From: Protonemura montana
Lineage: Eukaryota; Arthropoda; Insecta; Plecoptera; Nemouridae
Reading direction: 5' to 3'
Length of the DNA stretch: 64,000 bases
Assembly: GCA_947568835.1 (NCBI GenBank)
Contig: OX387602.1
Location: 15,985,021 to 16,049,020 of the forward strand
Part shown: positions 34,705 through 46,902 of the stretch, in pieces
Layout of the letters: every line of letters begins with the position of its first letter
Numbering within the stretch: position 1 is the first letter of the stretch
Notes under the pieces: generated by a model
Seen by the model: only the letters and a program-made list of their open reading frames with translations
Databases searched by the model: none
What the model was told of the DNA's origin: nothing
Position numbers and translations under genes: made by a program

Positions 34705-37700
34705 CTATTTCTGTTTCTTCTGTTTGCATTTGCATTTCTTTCTCTTGGCGACTGGTGGCTTGTCCTGGTCTTTTTCATCTTTTGAGACCCTTCCTTTGGA
34801 AAGACTTTCCCTATATTTTTTCCACTGTCTACAAAAACACCTCTTTAGTGGCTGGAGATTAAGGACCTCCGGAGATGCATAATCGTTTGGAACCCTTCCC
34901 TTGGCAGGACTTTCTCTCGTACCCAATGGTTGTTTGCACAAGCATTTTCTTTGCGGGGAGGATGGGCACATGCCAGCTGCAACGTTTTTATTAGCACCTT
35001 GCTTGTTGCAAGGGCTTTCCTTGCGCCGATTGCAAGAGCATCGGCTGTGCGGAGACCCCGACGCTCTTTCCAACGGCGCATCTCCTTTAGAGCCACGGTT
35101 TTGGGCATCACTTTTCTTCGAACTTGTACTCCTCGTTGTACTTCTACTGCCCACTGAGCTGATACTCGGTTTAAATACCTTGTATGTGCTGGGTGTCGAT
35201 GGTCGTTTCGCTGCACTTGCTTTTGGACCGACTGGCTTTACTGTGCTAACTCTTGGAGATATTTTTTCGGGATTTTGTGTCCGATTTGCTGGTTTTGCTG
35301 CACTCGAAGTGGATCCGCTTTTTCCTGGGACATTGACCGCGATTGGTTTTATTGTAGATGGAGAAGTGGTGGACTTCACGGGACTCTTTTCTCTGTTCGT
35401 CTTTGCAGCGATGGGTGACGAAACGCTTTTCACGGGGATTTTTTCTCTCGGCTTATTTGCCATAATGGGTGAAGAAACACCTTTGATGGGACTTTTTTCT
35501 CTGTTTGTTTTACCAGCTATGGGTGAAGAAACAGCTTTCAGCGGGCTCTTTTCCCTAGATGTCTTAACAGCGATTGGAGTAGAAGCGGATTTCGTTGGAT
35601 TTCTGACAGGATCAGCCAACTTGAGTGGTGAGGCAATCTTTTCTGGACTTTGTTTTGTATCGGGTGACTTGATCATACTTTTTGAGGAACTGCCATTGAC
35701 AGGTTCAGTTACTGTCGCCGAGGGTAAATTGTTTGACAAAACTTGTTCAATAAACTCTTCGGCTGCCGATGGGGCCGTTACAGGAGATGTTAAAGGTTCT
35801 GCAAAAGCTTCTATTAGAGTTGGAAGTACTAAGGGTTCTTCCGGGGCCGATTCTGCCAAGAAATCTACAGCATTCGGTGCTGTTAAAAGTTCTATTGGAG
35901 CTGGTTCTGCCGCAGATCCCATTAGAGTTGTTTCTTCGGTCATAAGCTTAACAGGAGATGGCTTTCTAGAAGGTTCAAAATCAGTTATTTCCTTTCCAAG
36001 TTCTTTTGGAACTGGCTCTATAGAAGCTGGATCTGACAAATGTTCTTTGAGACCTGGTTCTGGCAATGGTTCGAAAGGAGCTAGTTCTGTTAGGGCTTCT
36101 AGTGGAATTGATTCAGCTGAGGGTTTTTGTGCAGTTATTTCTGTCGCCGATATAGCCAATGGTAAGACCGCTTCGGCAGAAAGTGCTGCTGAAGCTAAAG
36201 GTACCTCCTCGGTGGAATGGTCGAGAGATGCGACTGCAGCTGGCTCATTTAAAAGGAAGTTTATTAGAGGCTCCACAAAAGGTGCCTCTGCAGGAGTTTC
36301 AGCTGCCTCAGAAGTAACTATTGTTTCTTCTTCAAATGGCATTTGTTCTATCGATCCCTCGTCACCTTTATATAAAACCTTGGCTTCCTCTTTTTCAGTA
36401 CTTTCGCAGCTACAAATGGTATCGAAACGGTCTTCATCTTTGGCCACAGTGGCGCAAAGTGCCACTGAAAGCACGCGGATTTCAGACACATTGACTCTGC
36501 TACGACCAGAGAACGTGATGGCTGTCTGGCAACTTACGCTTTCGCCAGCCATTGGCGCGAGGATCGCGCAATTGTTCTTCTCCGTCTCAAAGTTCTCCTC
36601 CTCTTTCGAAGCGCTTTCCACTCCCGAGTCTTCTAGTAGCATTCGCTGAGTAGGTTCGTTGTCCTTTGTAAGACAGCCGCAATTGGTCTCAGGGGGCGCA
36701 GCTGTAACCTCGGGAGCATCGGGTTCTTGTAGCATCTTATCGTGGGATTCTGTTAATTTGGTGCTATCGCCGTCCAGGTTTTTACCTAACTTATTGACTT
36801 TTAGCAAGGTAGATTCATCATCATCAGATTGCTTAATTTGCTGCATATACACTTCTGTTTCTCTAACGATAGTTTCGCATACTATTTGTGAAGCTTTTGC
36901 AACGATCTTGTCTATTATATCCATAGCCGACCCATCTTGTTCAGCTTCAGCGCCTTCCCAAGTCTCTTCCGTCACCGCATCAGGGGTATTACCAGCGTTG
37001 AGAGATTCTGCATCATGAATGCTATGGAATATTTCTAGTATGTTTTCAAGATCATGGTTTATGTTAGTAAATTCCTCGACTGGGCACTCTTCGCAAACCT
37101 GAAAGGGAATTAAACAAAGGAAGTATATAATTGAATTACCTAAGTCAAAAGTATTTAGCACTTCGTATAAACATTATTTGATTTGAATTATGCAAGCCTG
37201 ATGGAGCCTTTATGTTTGTCCCATAGAACAACTTTGCAAATTCCACGTTTATTACTTATTTATAGTAAGATCTCCTAAGAACAAAACTTACCTTCAAGTG
37301 GTCGACTACGAGGTCTATATTACGCCGCATTGTTTCCATTTTGCTATTTGCTTTATCACGCTCGTCTTGATCAATGGGCACAGCGACATCTTCGACGCAG
37401 TCAATGGGCTCATCGACATCATCGATGCAGACAATGAGCACAGCCTCATCATCGACGCAGTCAATGGGCACAGCGACATCTTCGACGCAGTTAATGGGCA
37501 CAGCGACATCTTCGACGCAGTCAATGGGCTCATCGACTTCATCGACGCAGACAATGAGCACAGCGTCATCATCGACGCAGTCAATGGGCTCATCGCCATC
37601 ATCGACGCAGACAATGAGCACAGCGTCATCATCGACGCAGACAATGGGCTCAGCGACATCTTCGCCGCAGCCAATTGCCACAACAAGTACCTCTTCTTCA

Positions 37701-38503
37701 CTTGCTTCGCTCACGGTTTCCTGTTTAGAAACAATTTTTTCTATTCTTGCCAAACTGCTGGTAATCGCCGGCATCGTTTCACCAACGCACTTTGCTGCAT
37801 CCTGCAAGTTGCTTGAGAGTTCGACAAATGGGCATTTCGGTTGGCAACTCAATGGCACAGCCTTAGAGGGCGCCACATCTTCCTTCTCAACTCTTGTTGG
37901 CTCTTTCACCTTGAGAGCCAAGTGGTCAACCACAACCTGCATTCTCTCTACGTCCGACTGAATGTCCACGTCAAAGTTCGGTATGGGCTCGCGATCGACA
38001 GTTACTTGCTTATTATTCTTGTGTGGAGGTTGCTTTCCTGTCAAAAAGGCCACGATTACTTCCTCCGCTTTATCCAGCCTTGCAATCCTCCTCTTCGTAT
38101 CTTTCTCCCACTTCACCAATTGCCTGATTGAGGACAGCGTGGCCAAGTCGAGGCTATCAAGAGATGTAGATGACTCGTCCGTGTCTGGTATGCTGTCAGA
38201 GAGGGTAGTCTTCTCGGCAGGCGAAGACATTTCTTTATTACGTGACGAGTACAATTCGTTGTATCCCATGTCGGCGTTGCAAGGACAGTTGTCACCATCG
38301 AACCCTTGCTTTGACTTGAGTGATTTTCTTGAGTTATATTTGTGATAGTGTGGGTGACCGCATGACAGGGGTGGAGGAACGGGTTTGAAAACATCTAGGC
38401 GGTACCGTGAAGCAATCTCTTGGAGTTCTAACTCTTTAGCACGGAGTTCGTAGCGTGTTTTTAATCTCTTCAGGTACGCGATGTTAGCGTCTCTGTTAGA
38501 CAT
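34705..38503 (-). CDS. Uncharacterised 1201-residue repeat protein
   Basis: Two exons, 38503-37292 (404 codons) and 37098-34705 (797 codons plus stop), join in phase 0. The donor is gaag|gtaagt and the acceptor attccctttcag. I chose the ATG at 38503 because an in-frame TAA lies 18 bases upstream. Residues 5-35 are charged and probably helical. About 278-377 are ten 10-residue repeats of the type DCVEDVAVPI. A long Pro/Glu/Ala/Leu-rich region follows. About 905-987 hold four 18-residue repeats with KSPxK, a proline-directed phosphorylation motif. From about 1090 to the end the protein is basic with CxC pairs (CSC, CLC, CFC, CKC). No enzyme domain, signal peptide or membrane span is visible. 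I do not recognise the family. A structural, cytoskeletal or sperm-type protein is possible but unsupported. The open antisense frame (34901-36649) is a shadow. Confidence 0.85.
35363..35590 (-). repeat. 54-bp coding repeat with KSPxK motif, four units
   Basis: Four 18-residue units run from KSP(L/I/V)K through xVSSPIAxKxNRE. One unit has KIPVK instead of KSPVK. Confidence 0.85.
37099..37291 (-). other. Intron of the 1201-residue repeat-protein gene
   Basis: 193-bp GT-AG intron with a pyrimidine-rich 3' end. Both flanking frames are open and in phase 0. Confidence 0.85.
37373..37672 (-). repeat. 30-bp coding tandem repeat, ten units
   Basis: Ten units of 30 bp encode alternating decapeptides of two kinds: (D/V)CVDD(D/E)AVLI-like and (D/V)CV(E/D)(D/E)(V/G)(A/D)(V/E)PI-like. 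No indels disturb the frame. Confidence 0.9.
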
Positions 38504-38603
38504 GTTTGTGGTTTGCGCTTAAAAAAGTAATGCTTTTTGATTTAGTTCACAATTTCTATGCCAAACTGTTATTTCTTAATTTCAGGCGATTCTTCGAGCG
38601 TGC
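38504..38603 (-). other. 5' UTR of the repeat-protein gene, start of exon
   Basis: A strong acceptor (gattctgattttttttttcag) ends at 38604 on the minus strand, 100 bases before the ATG. This suggests that the coding exon is preceded by at least one non-coding exon. No TATA box is evident. Confidence 0.45.
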
Positions 38604-39470
38604 CTGAAAAAAAAATCAGAATCATTTGCGCGTAGGGTTCTACGATTAGTAGAAGTGAAGGGAATTTGCACATCATCTATTGATAAATCAAATTAGAATA
38701 ATTTGTTAAGAAATTGTAAAATCCAACTCTTAGCGTACTACATGATTTAGGGGCAATAGGCAGATACTGTTAGATCCATCAGTTTTATCTAATTTCTAAA
38801 AAAAAATCATGGGATAAACAAACCTTGCCCTCATGGGAGCGGTACCCACTCAGGAAGCGAGTTCATATTTATGACAAGCGATTTTGAGAGACACTTTTAG
38901 TAACTGCTGTTAATTTCATGTAAATTTTGTTGCCGAAACATAATTTTTTCCCTGATTTAAAGTGTCATCGGGGCAGAAAAAACGGGGATCATTTTTCACA
39001 GCCAAGTGAAAACACAGTTGACAACCCCAATAACCTTTCGGGGAGCATTTTATGATTTCGGGTCTACATGAATCCAGAACAGAGCCGCGATTCTGAAATA
39101 TTGCACTGCTGATCTCACTTAATTTCCTCTCATCTCATCTCACTAGCAAAAACCACAGAATAAACAGTTCTCTACGTCCTCTACGATTTGCTTTTTAAAA
39201 TTTGTCTGAACTATGAAAACTAAAAAAGATATCGCGTATAAATTTAAAACAATGCAAAATTAACACGCCTCCGCGTGTATCGGAAATATCTATAGGATCA
39301 GATTTCTATTAATTAGGTCGGCCCCTGAAAAAAGAATCTTGAAATGTTTACCAAGAACGTACCCGTGCCTGCGTTTGCTGGGCGTTTGCGGCAGCTCGGA
39401 GATTGTGGCACGAGTGCTACTGCGATCTGTCGGCGCTAGCAGAAACCCGCCCCGTATACAGGATCCTTAC

Positions 39471-39540
39471 CGACTCCATCACCAGAATGTCTTCCACCAG
39501 GATGTTGTCAGCATAAAGCAACATTAATAGGACATGCAAC
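39471..39540 (-). other. Weak exon candidate
   Basis: A 70-base segment on the minus strand with acceptor cttgtttcag and donor tcg|gtaagg, open in one frame (LHVLLMLLYADNILVEDIL). It could be a 5' exon of the gene at 34705-38503 or a chance match. If joined to the acceptor at 38604, that frame stops after 15 codons. Confidence 0.2.
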
Positions 39541-40462
39541 CTGAAACAAGACCAGCATAAAGTAACTAAGAAAGAAGTAAAGTTGCATTTAATACTGCTC
39601 CACAAAATATGCTATCAATTGTCCTGATATTCAAAATGTTGAGAAGAAAGCACAATATGTTTAATCAAACCATTGACCAAGGGATAAAGGGGACACAAAC
39701 AGTCGAGCCCCAAGCTCCGATTCAAGCCCCGATTCCAGGCGTAATTTGCTTTGCGGCCGACTACCTGTTTGTTCACAGGTTACAAGTAATTATAGGTAAC
39801 TTCAGAACAGGATGGTCGTATGCAACAATACAATACACCTCGGTATTACACAATTGATTGTGAAACAAATTACATTTTTACAGTATTTGTATAACGAGGA
39901 ACCAATTCAACATCACAGTTCACTGCAGTGGTGGCTTGATCAAGACTCAGTGACAGCGATTTTAAGCGAGGTTCGCGGCGTTCACACCCGGCGCTACTGG
40001 CTGTTTCTTTTGGAGTCAATTGCTGAGCCCGCCCAAAACCAAACCAACATTATTTGAAAGCGTGCGTTTTTGTACCTGGAATGTTAAGGTCATACCCGCA
40101 AAAGGTTTTCAAGCTTTCTCGCGTTTAGAAAAGAACCGAAATCACAGTATAGTTATTTTGAATTATGTGTGAAAAATTTGTTTATTTTTTATGTGTTCTT
40201 TTGTATTTGTTTGGTGTTACCAAAATCGAAATAAAATAAACTATTTAACCCATGTAAAAAAAAAAAAAACAATGGGAGAATTGTGTTCTGATTAAGCGTA
40301 ATTGGATTTCATCACAATTGATAATTAAACCATTGAATGTATTCGTATTTAACGAAGATTGTATCAAAAGCGGAGTTTATATGTTGTTGATTTCTTGGAA
40401 AATAAAATTGATTTCTCCGGATCACTCGCTACGTTACGCATACGCAAAGAAATTGTGTTGAA

Positions 40463-40818
40463 GCGCCAGGTCTGCTCTGCGGGCTGCGTCTAGGAGTACT
40501 TTCAATGTTCACAGAAAACAATTTCAAATCATCAAACACCTCAACTGAGTTTGTTTTCAGTAATTTGTTATCTTTAAATGCTTTTCAAGCAACACTTTTT
40601 GAGTAAGTGGAGGTGCCAGACCTGCTCTGCGGGCTGCGTCCAGGAGATTTTTTTATAAAACACTAAAATGGCTTCAAATATATTCTGAATTTAAGCTATT
40701 CGGCTCATGCTGCTTATTTTATATTTTTTGTGCTGCTGTTGTTTTTTTTTTCTACTATATTAATATTTTTTGAATTTATGGACCAATTATTTTTTGCTCT
40801 GCGGGCTGCATCCAGGAT
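40463..40818 (+). repeat. Three spaced copies of a ~24-nt GC-rich motif
   Basis: tgctctgcgggctgcgtc, then (c/t)aggag, occurs at about 40463-40496, 40613-40646 and 40795-40818, in the same orientation at spacings of about 150 and 180 bp. The first two copies share a longer block beginning g(c/t)gccag. The surrounding AT-rich sequence does not match. Confidence 0.8.
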
Positions 40819-43379
40819 CACAGCGAGGCAACTGACAAGAAACCAGACGACAAAATTCTGTATTTGCAATATTATTTGATGCTCTTTTTTCTGTGAAATA
40901 CTGATAATTTGTTTTTCAGATTTGAAAACAAACATTTTTAAAGGATTGCAAAAGTCTTGCCACAGATCTTACCTTAAGCTCCATTAGGTACCTACATAAC
41001 CAATTACGGTAGTACCTTCGAGAAAGGTAGAACTATTTTGTTCAAATTGACGGCTGTGTTGTCAGTTCCTCTGCAGTTGGAACCCCATTCAATGTTAGTC
41101 CAGTGATGATCCACGCAAAGTCCACGCTTTTGATGATCCTGTTTAAAACTTGTCCTCTTCTCTCGATTTACAGACATCATTCTCTCCAACTCGTTCAACG
41201 ACGTCGTCAAACTGAATGTACCTGTGAAAACAATCGCGTCGTCAACGAAAGAGTTAACTGTAATTCAAAAAATCTTGTTTGCACGTTTGATCAGTTTTCT
41301 CCATATTTTTCACAATGCGACGGTGCCTCTGTGTAAATCTGTTGCAAGAAAACTCAAATCATCTTCAATATTTACTGCTAAGCAAGCCAATTTTGCGACA
41401 AATGGACAAATTTAGTTTTCTTCAATCAAAACATAATTTCAAAATCGTATTTCTTTGATTAGAGGCAATATTCGCGCAAGTTTACAAACGCAGAAGTTGC
41501 TGATCTAAATCCGCAATTTTCTTTCCCTGGAGTCAGTTTAAATTTTTTTATTTGATCAAAGTAATGCGATAAAAGTAAGACGGGAAATGAAATAAGACGT
41601 GGTGCTCCTCTAGTTCGAGTGCGCTCCGAAGACGCCGTAGGTTCAGAGCCATCTAATCGTGCATTCTATTATCACGATTGATCTATGCTGTGCATGTTGT
41701 TGTTGGCCTTTTATTCCAGCTCCCGCCTCCCGCGCGCCCAGCCGCCCTCGCGCTCGCCGCCCTCAATTGCCCGTAAGAATAACCCCGGCGCCGCAAAGCG
41801 TGTGGAGGGTGGGGGCAGCAGACGCCGGGGCGCCGGGCGCTTTGCGCACTGGATGCTGCCGACGCAAGGGCGGACTGAAAACATTGTGTTCGTATCTGCA
41901 GCGTGGCGGTCGCGCATCAGTCATCGTGGAAATACAACACTAGCGAAAATTGTGGTTGTTTGGTTGGCAATTTGTTCTATGATTACAGTTGGTGGAGAGT
42001 TTTGGGACAAAATATAAGCAAAGACCTTGGAAATTCATGGAATTCTTCTTGGCTTTCTATGTCTTTTAGAATGGGACAAAAAAGGCTTCTATGAATTGGC
42101 GAATCTTTTGTAAACGACAATTCGCTTCTTGTTCTGTAATGGGGAACCAACATACAAGAGCGCACTTTTCTTTATATATTGTGCAAATTAAAAGCAATAT
42201 TGAGCACCACCGTACCATATTCAACTGGAATCGAAATTATTTGGCCAATAAACCTGTTTACGCGGGTTTTATTGTTTAACGACTCCTAACTTCTCCCTCC
42301 CATGTGATTGCGTTTCCTTGAACCTCGGCTCAGGGAGTTAATAAGTTGGCAGCAGTAATTTAGTTTCTCCTTTGGCTTACAACTTGCCGAGTTAACTGTG
42401 CTCCAGCCCGCCGCATCCGCGCGCAACATTTAGTTTGCAATGCATATTGACGGGACTTAGGACAAATTAGGGCAATTCCGACGTCTGCCCGGTGCTATGT
42501 TAGCTGATGTGTAAGCTTGCGGCTGGGTTAGTAATCTGAGTAGAGACCCGGGGGATGGCAGAACGATTTCACCAGTCGAGCGTTTGATTCGGCATAGGAG
42601 ATCATCCAATCAAGCGAAACTGCGTTTTGATAGTTGCTTTGGGGATGTTGCGTGAAAAACGACAATACTGGGCTGGGGAAAATTGCAAATTGTTGTTAAA
42701 TTTTGTAAGGAATTCCTTGGCACGGAGCTAACAGCCAAATAGATTCTGTCGGAGTAGTTTGAGCAGGCAGAAGTTCTTTAACCAACGTAATTCCTTTTTT
42801 GACTAGAAAATAAATTTGATTCCAATCTCTGCACCTCAATTACACTCAGTTCATAAAACGTAATTTTTGCAGTCTTGAGATTGGCCCGTCTGGATAGTAC
42901 GTTATATCCATTTTCTTTCCAAGTAAAAATTAATTATCCGTAAACTTTCGAATCCCCTAACAAAGTAGGTATCGTGCAATCTAAAGTCTGACCGATGGGT
43001 GTGCGCTCCATAATTCCTTATGGCTCACTGCGTCGCGGCTCTGGGGCTGCTAGTTGCTGATAGCGATGCCTCGGCGGGGACACAAAATAAGAGGCCTAAT
43101 GCAGCTTACTTGCCCTGTAAAGCACGTGCATTTCGCTGAGTTATTGGAAATACATTCGACCGCGATCTACTCCCGGTGATACGTCGCCACGTCGGACCGA
43201 CGTCACAAATCGACGCTCCAAACCAATGCCGCACGAAATGCCGATTCCCTCCAAATAAGATTCGATAAAAAATCATTGGGCGTAAAATTAAATATCTCGC
43301 GTGAAATGGATTTCAACTTTAATACGATTTTTTCCCAGACCAGAAATCGAAAAGATTGCAAGATTGTGTATTTCAACGT

Positions 43380-43600
43380 AAAGTCGTCGCGCACATCCGC
43401 GGCGTCAGAGCCGCAACGGCGGTAGATGTTTTTGATCTGGCTGGACCAGAGAGGAGGGCTGCGTGCAGAGTGCCTTACAGTTGTTTGGGAGAGGCCGACG
43501 GGAGCACATCACTAGCGCCGCCGCCGCGACGTCTGCCGGGCCGAGCCCTGCTCCAACGTCGACGCCTGCTCACTGCACCGGCACTGCACTCTCGAGTAAG
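43380..43600 (+). other. GC-rich exon-like patch ending in a consensus donor
   Basis: CpG-rich sequence ends in ctctcga|gtaagtacc, a textbook donor, within an AT-rich neighbourhood. It could be a non-coding first exon of a plus-strand gene beyond the window. The frame through it (43356-43625) matches nothing I know. Confidence 0.2.
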
Positions 43601-46600
43601 TACCTACACTTATCTCGCCGGGTAGCCTATGGTCGGTGGTCAAAAACGTGCTGCGACCTCCGCCCCTTTCTGCATGCCACGGCAGGAATTTGACCGCAAT
43701 CCGCGGGTAGCATACGAATATTGCCGGATCGCCGCACCGACTCTACGCAACGCCCGGAATCGTGACCAGTGAATTTCGTCCAGAGTTTTGAAATGACGCG
43801 CGTTTGTCAGTGAGTTAGTGTCGGTAATTGACGCCGCCGTGATTGGAGTCGAGTATAACGACGTGCTTTCAATTTGTTTTCTAATCTTCTTGCATGAATA
43901 ATTCCGAGAGAAAATTTTAATATCTTCCATAAACGAGAGAGTTGTTCATTACCACTTTGTATATACGATGTATTATATTGACAGAGAATACACAAAACAT
44001 GCAAATGAAGCTGGGAAAGTAATAATAATTTTCGCGTTTGATCGCTGCGTTTTACGAGTGTGAACTAGTTTCGCGATGATGTATAATGACGGTGGTTGAA
44101 TGTAATCTCAGCTACACGTCCTGTGCGAAACTACACCTCGTACGCGATTTATTCTGTTCGATAATGTCAGAGGAAAATTGGAAATTTATTATTACTTCTA
44201 AACATAATGATCGCATCGACTTGGCACTGTCATAAAGTGCAAATTTTGACACTGATATTGCAAAAAAATATATCATTTAACACAGTTAACCATTGTGTTT
44301 GCAGCGAACATGGATTTTCCGTTGGGACAGTTAACAATGATTCAGATGGCATTGCTTCTATAAATATTGATAATAGCACTGCATTACATTACCAGTTCAT
44401 TTTAAATCCTGTCATTCAAGAGTCAAACATGGAATATTATTGTACATGGGGGGTTCTCTATGACAAAACATTCAGCATCACAACTTGATATTGAATTTGT
44501 AAATGAAATCAACAAATACACGGCGCTAGGTGATACCACGAAGGAGTATAGAGATTTCTTTGTCGCCGCAGGAGTCAAGTTGGAGCAGCGATCCGCGCGC
44601 AAGCTTTCTTTGCGGTGGAGGAGCCGCATTTATAGCTTTCCCGATATTTCGCACGCGATCGTGGTCACGCTCTCAAAAGTTTCAGATTTGTTTTCAAGAT
44701 CTTCGCGGTCGTAAAGATAAAATAAAGCGTATATCTGCGGATCAATGGCTAAAAACAACTCTGTGATAATAAAGTTTTTAATTATTTTTATCTCCTTAGA
44801 CAAAATAACAGAGACGGTGGTGTATATTCTTATCCTGTGGCTAGGCGTAAATTCAAGGGCTATAATAATTGCAGCGTGGAAATTAACGAACCGTCTCCAC
44901 CCTTAATCAGCATTGAAGTGCGCAGAACAAATTGGGAGGCGCGCTGGATTTTATGTCCCATAATGCACACTTGTTTACGTCATTAGTTAGGAAAGTGGCG
45001 CCGTGACGGGGTGGCATACCTTTTTTTGCCCGCGAAATCGCAGTAACTCAGCGGCGAGGCAAGGAGGGCAGTGCAAGCAGTGTGTTGACGTCGAGGAACT
45101 AGTAAGAACCGTGCCATCCCCCCAGGTGGCCAAGAGAGGTGGCAAATTAATTGGCAAGCTATTTATTCTTGCTAATCGTTCCATTGAAAAGGTTGTTTTA
45201 TCAAATTAACTTCGGTGCGCTTAGTGGAAAAACGGAAAGACAATCAATACGCGCGGGAGGATTCCGGGATGAAATCGCCCGTGTAATCTACGAAACGGAT
45301 TCCTAAAAACAAAACGCACCACGCATTAATACGCGTGTAAAAATCAAACTGAATGTGAAATCAAAGGAAATGCGCGCAGCCACACAGGTTTAGACGTGGA
45401 AAAGATCATATCAAATTAAAACAACGGATTAACACCGTTTGCTGAGATGTTATCATCGCGTTTTCAATTACTAGCTGAAACAATTTCCGGCTCGGTATGC
45501 TTCAGCAACTCCGTAGATGATCCTCCCTGCTGCACTGCTTCCATTGTAATCATTTTATCAGTTATCTGAACCACATGCATATTATTTACGACTGGCTTTG
45601 TATACTGGCACTTGCTCTATTCTCTTCGTATCTTTAAATCATGGCATATTATTTATATTGTTTTATAGGCTACGATGCCTGGGATAGAGCTAGAACCGGC
45701 TAGAACTACCACAGCAATAGAACGCAGCACTATTATCAGAGCGTAGAGCTGCTCTCTCTGATATTGTTATGATAGCTTGTGGTTAGCGAGCAAAGCAGGC
45801 GGCCACACAAGTCCAGATTAATGCGTTGATTTCGCCTGAAATAATTTCCACCAAACATGGCCTGCAAGATATTAATAAGGGCTTAAAACATAGTTTATTA
45901 CGTTTTCTCTGAATTATAATTGGTTTTACTTATCTGTGTGTACTAAGAGCACCACACAGGAATGCTAAAATGAAACATTAATTTTCTTAAATTCAAGCGT
46001 GCCCGCTTAATCAAATGGTTTGCTTCATTTTTACGTGCTTTGAATTACAGTTTTGATCAAGGAACGCGTATAAAAGGTCCTAGTCTCTAAAGCTCTCTGA
46101 AAATTTAATTTGATATAAAAACATCCGTTATGTGTACCCATCAGTAATCAGTTCTCAATTAGTGGATTAAAGATGCACATTTATTTGAAAAGCTTAAAGC
46201 CTCGTTCGATTTACATTACATTGTTCAACGCTGTACAAGCATGCCACGTTTCTACCGTAGTAATAATATACGTTGAAAATTATAATCGAAACTGAATTCT
46301 TCAGAGCGCAGTGGTCTAGTGGTCTGGTGTGTGTGTGTGAATGCGAATATTTGTGCTGGAATTTCATATTTGTTAGCTGTTTCTGATAAAAAATAGTTCC
46401 ATCGCAGCATTCCCTCACGTGCTCCCAGAGCAGGGCGCTCAGAACCCCAATTTTCTAGAGTAGGCATCAAGACCAACGCTCACGATTTTTATCTCTGCAA
46501 AACTTTTTAACACAAATATAAGATGTGGCGGTAGGGCTAATAAAAAAACGAGTCCAACTCCCCTGGCGGAGAGCTAAGTTATCCTTCACTCTATTTGCGT

Positions 46601-46855
46601 GCGAGAACCAGCGTGTGTATCTAAAACAGAGACGCCAGTTTCCATTTCCCGAGCCTCACTTAACGTATGGGTCCAGCTCACGTGGAAGCTGCTCTCTGGG
46701 AATACAAAGGCATGTTGTTCAAATGATTGAACCGAACGTGAATAACGAACTGGAACTTCATGGACAATAATCAAAAACTCATCAGCTCAAAACAGCCCGT
46801 TCAATACTTTAGAGAAAACAGCACTTGTTAAAAAAAAGTTAACAACATCATCTAT

Positions 46856-46902
<47 letters not shown>

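Larger units (their letters stand above)
38604..43350. other. Non-coding region with short repeats
   Basis: No supportable gene. It contains AATAAA followed by a 14-base A run (about 40230-40270), which looks like the end of a polyadenylated retroposed copy without recognisable body. It also holds three copies of a GC-rich motif (40463-40818) and a GC-rich patch at 41710-41870. Confidence 0.45.

Noticed and set aside
34901-36649. Long open frame (582 codons) on the plus strand
   Set aside because: It is the antisense shadow of exon 2 of the minus-strand gene, whose splice sites, stop and internal protein repeats are convincing. The plus frame has no domain.
37298-37961. Plus-strand frames with Ser/Thr/Gln or Ile/Asp/Asn repeats, and a CRISPR-like look
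   Set aside because: These come from the 30-bp coding repeat of the minus-strand gene. Units are contiguous without spacers, so it is not a CRISPR array.
40230-40273. Processed pseudogene ending in AATAAA plus poly-A
   Set aside because: The signal and A run are present, but no coding remnant can be read upstream, so the call is not supported.
46310-46400. tRNA-like A box (tggtctagtgg)
   Set aside because: No B box at tRNA distance and no cloverleaf. It is followed by a GT run.
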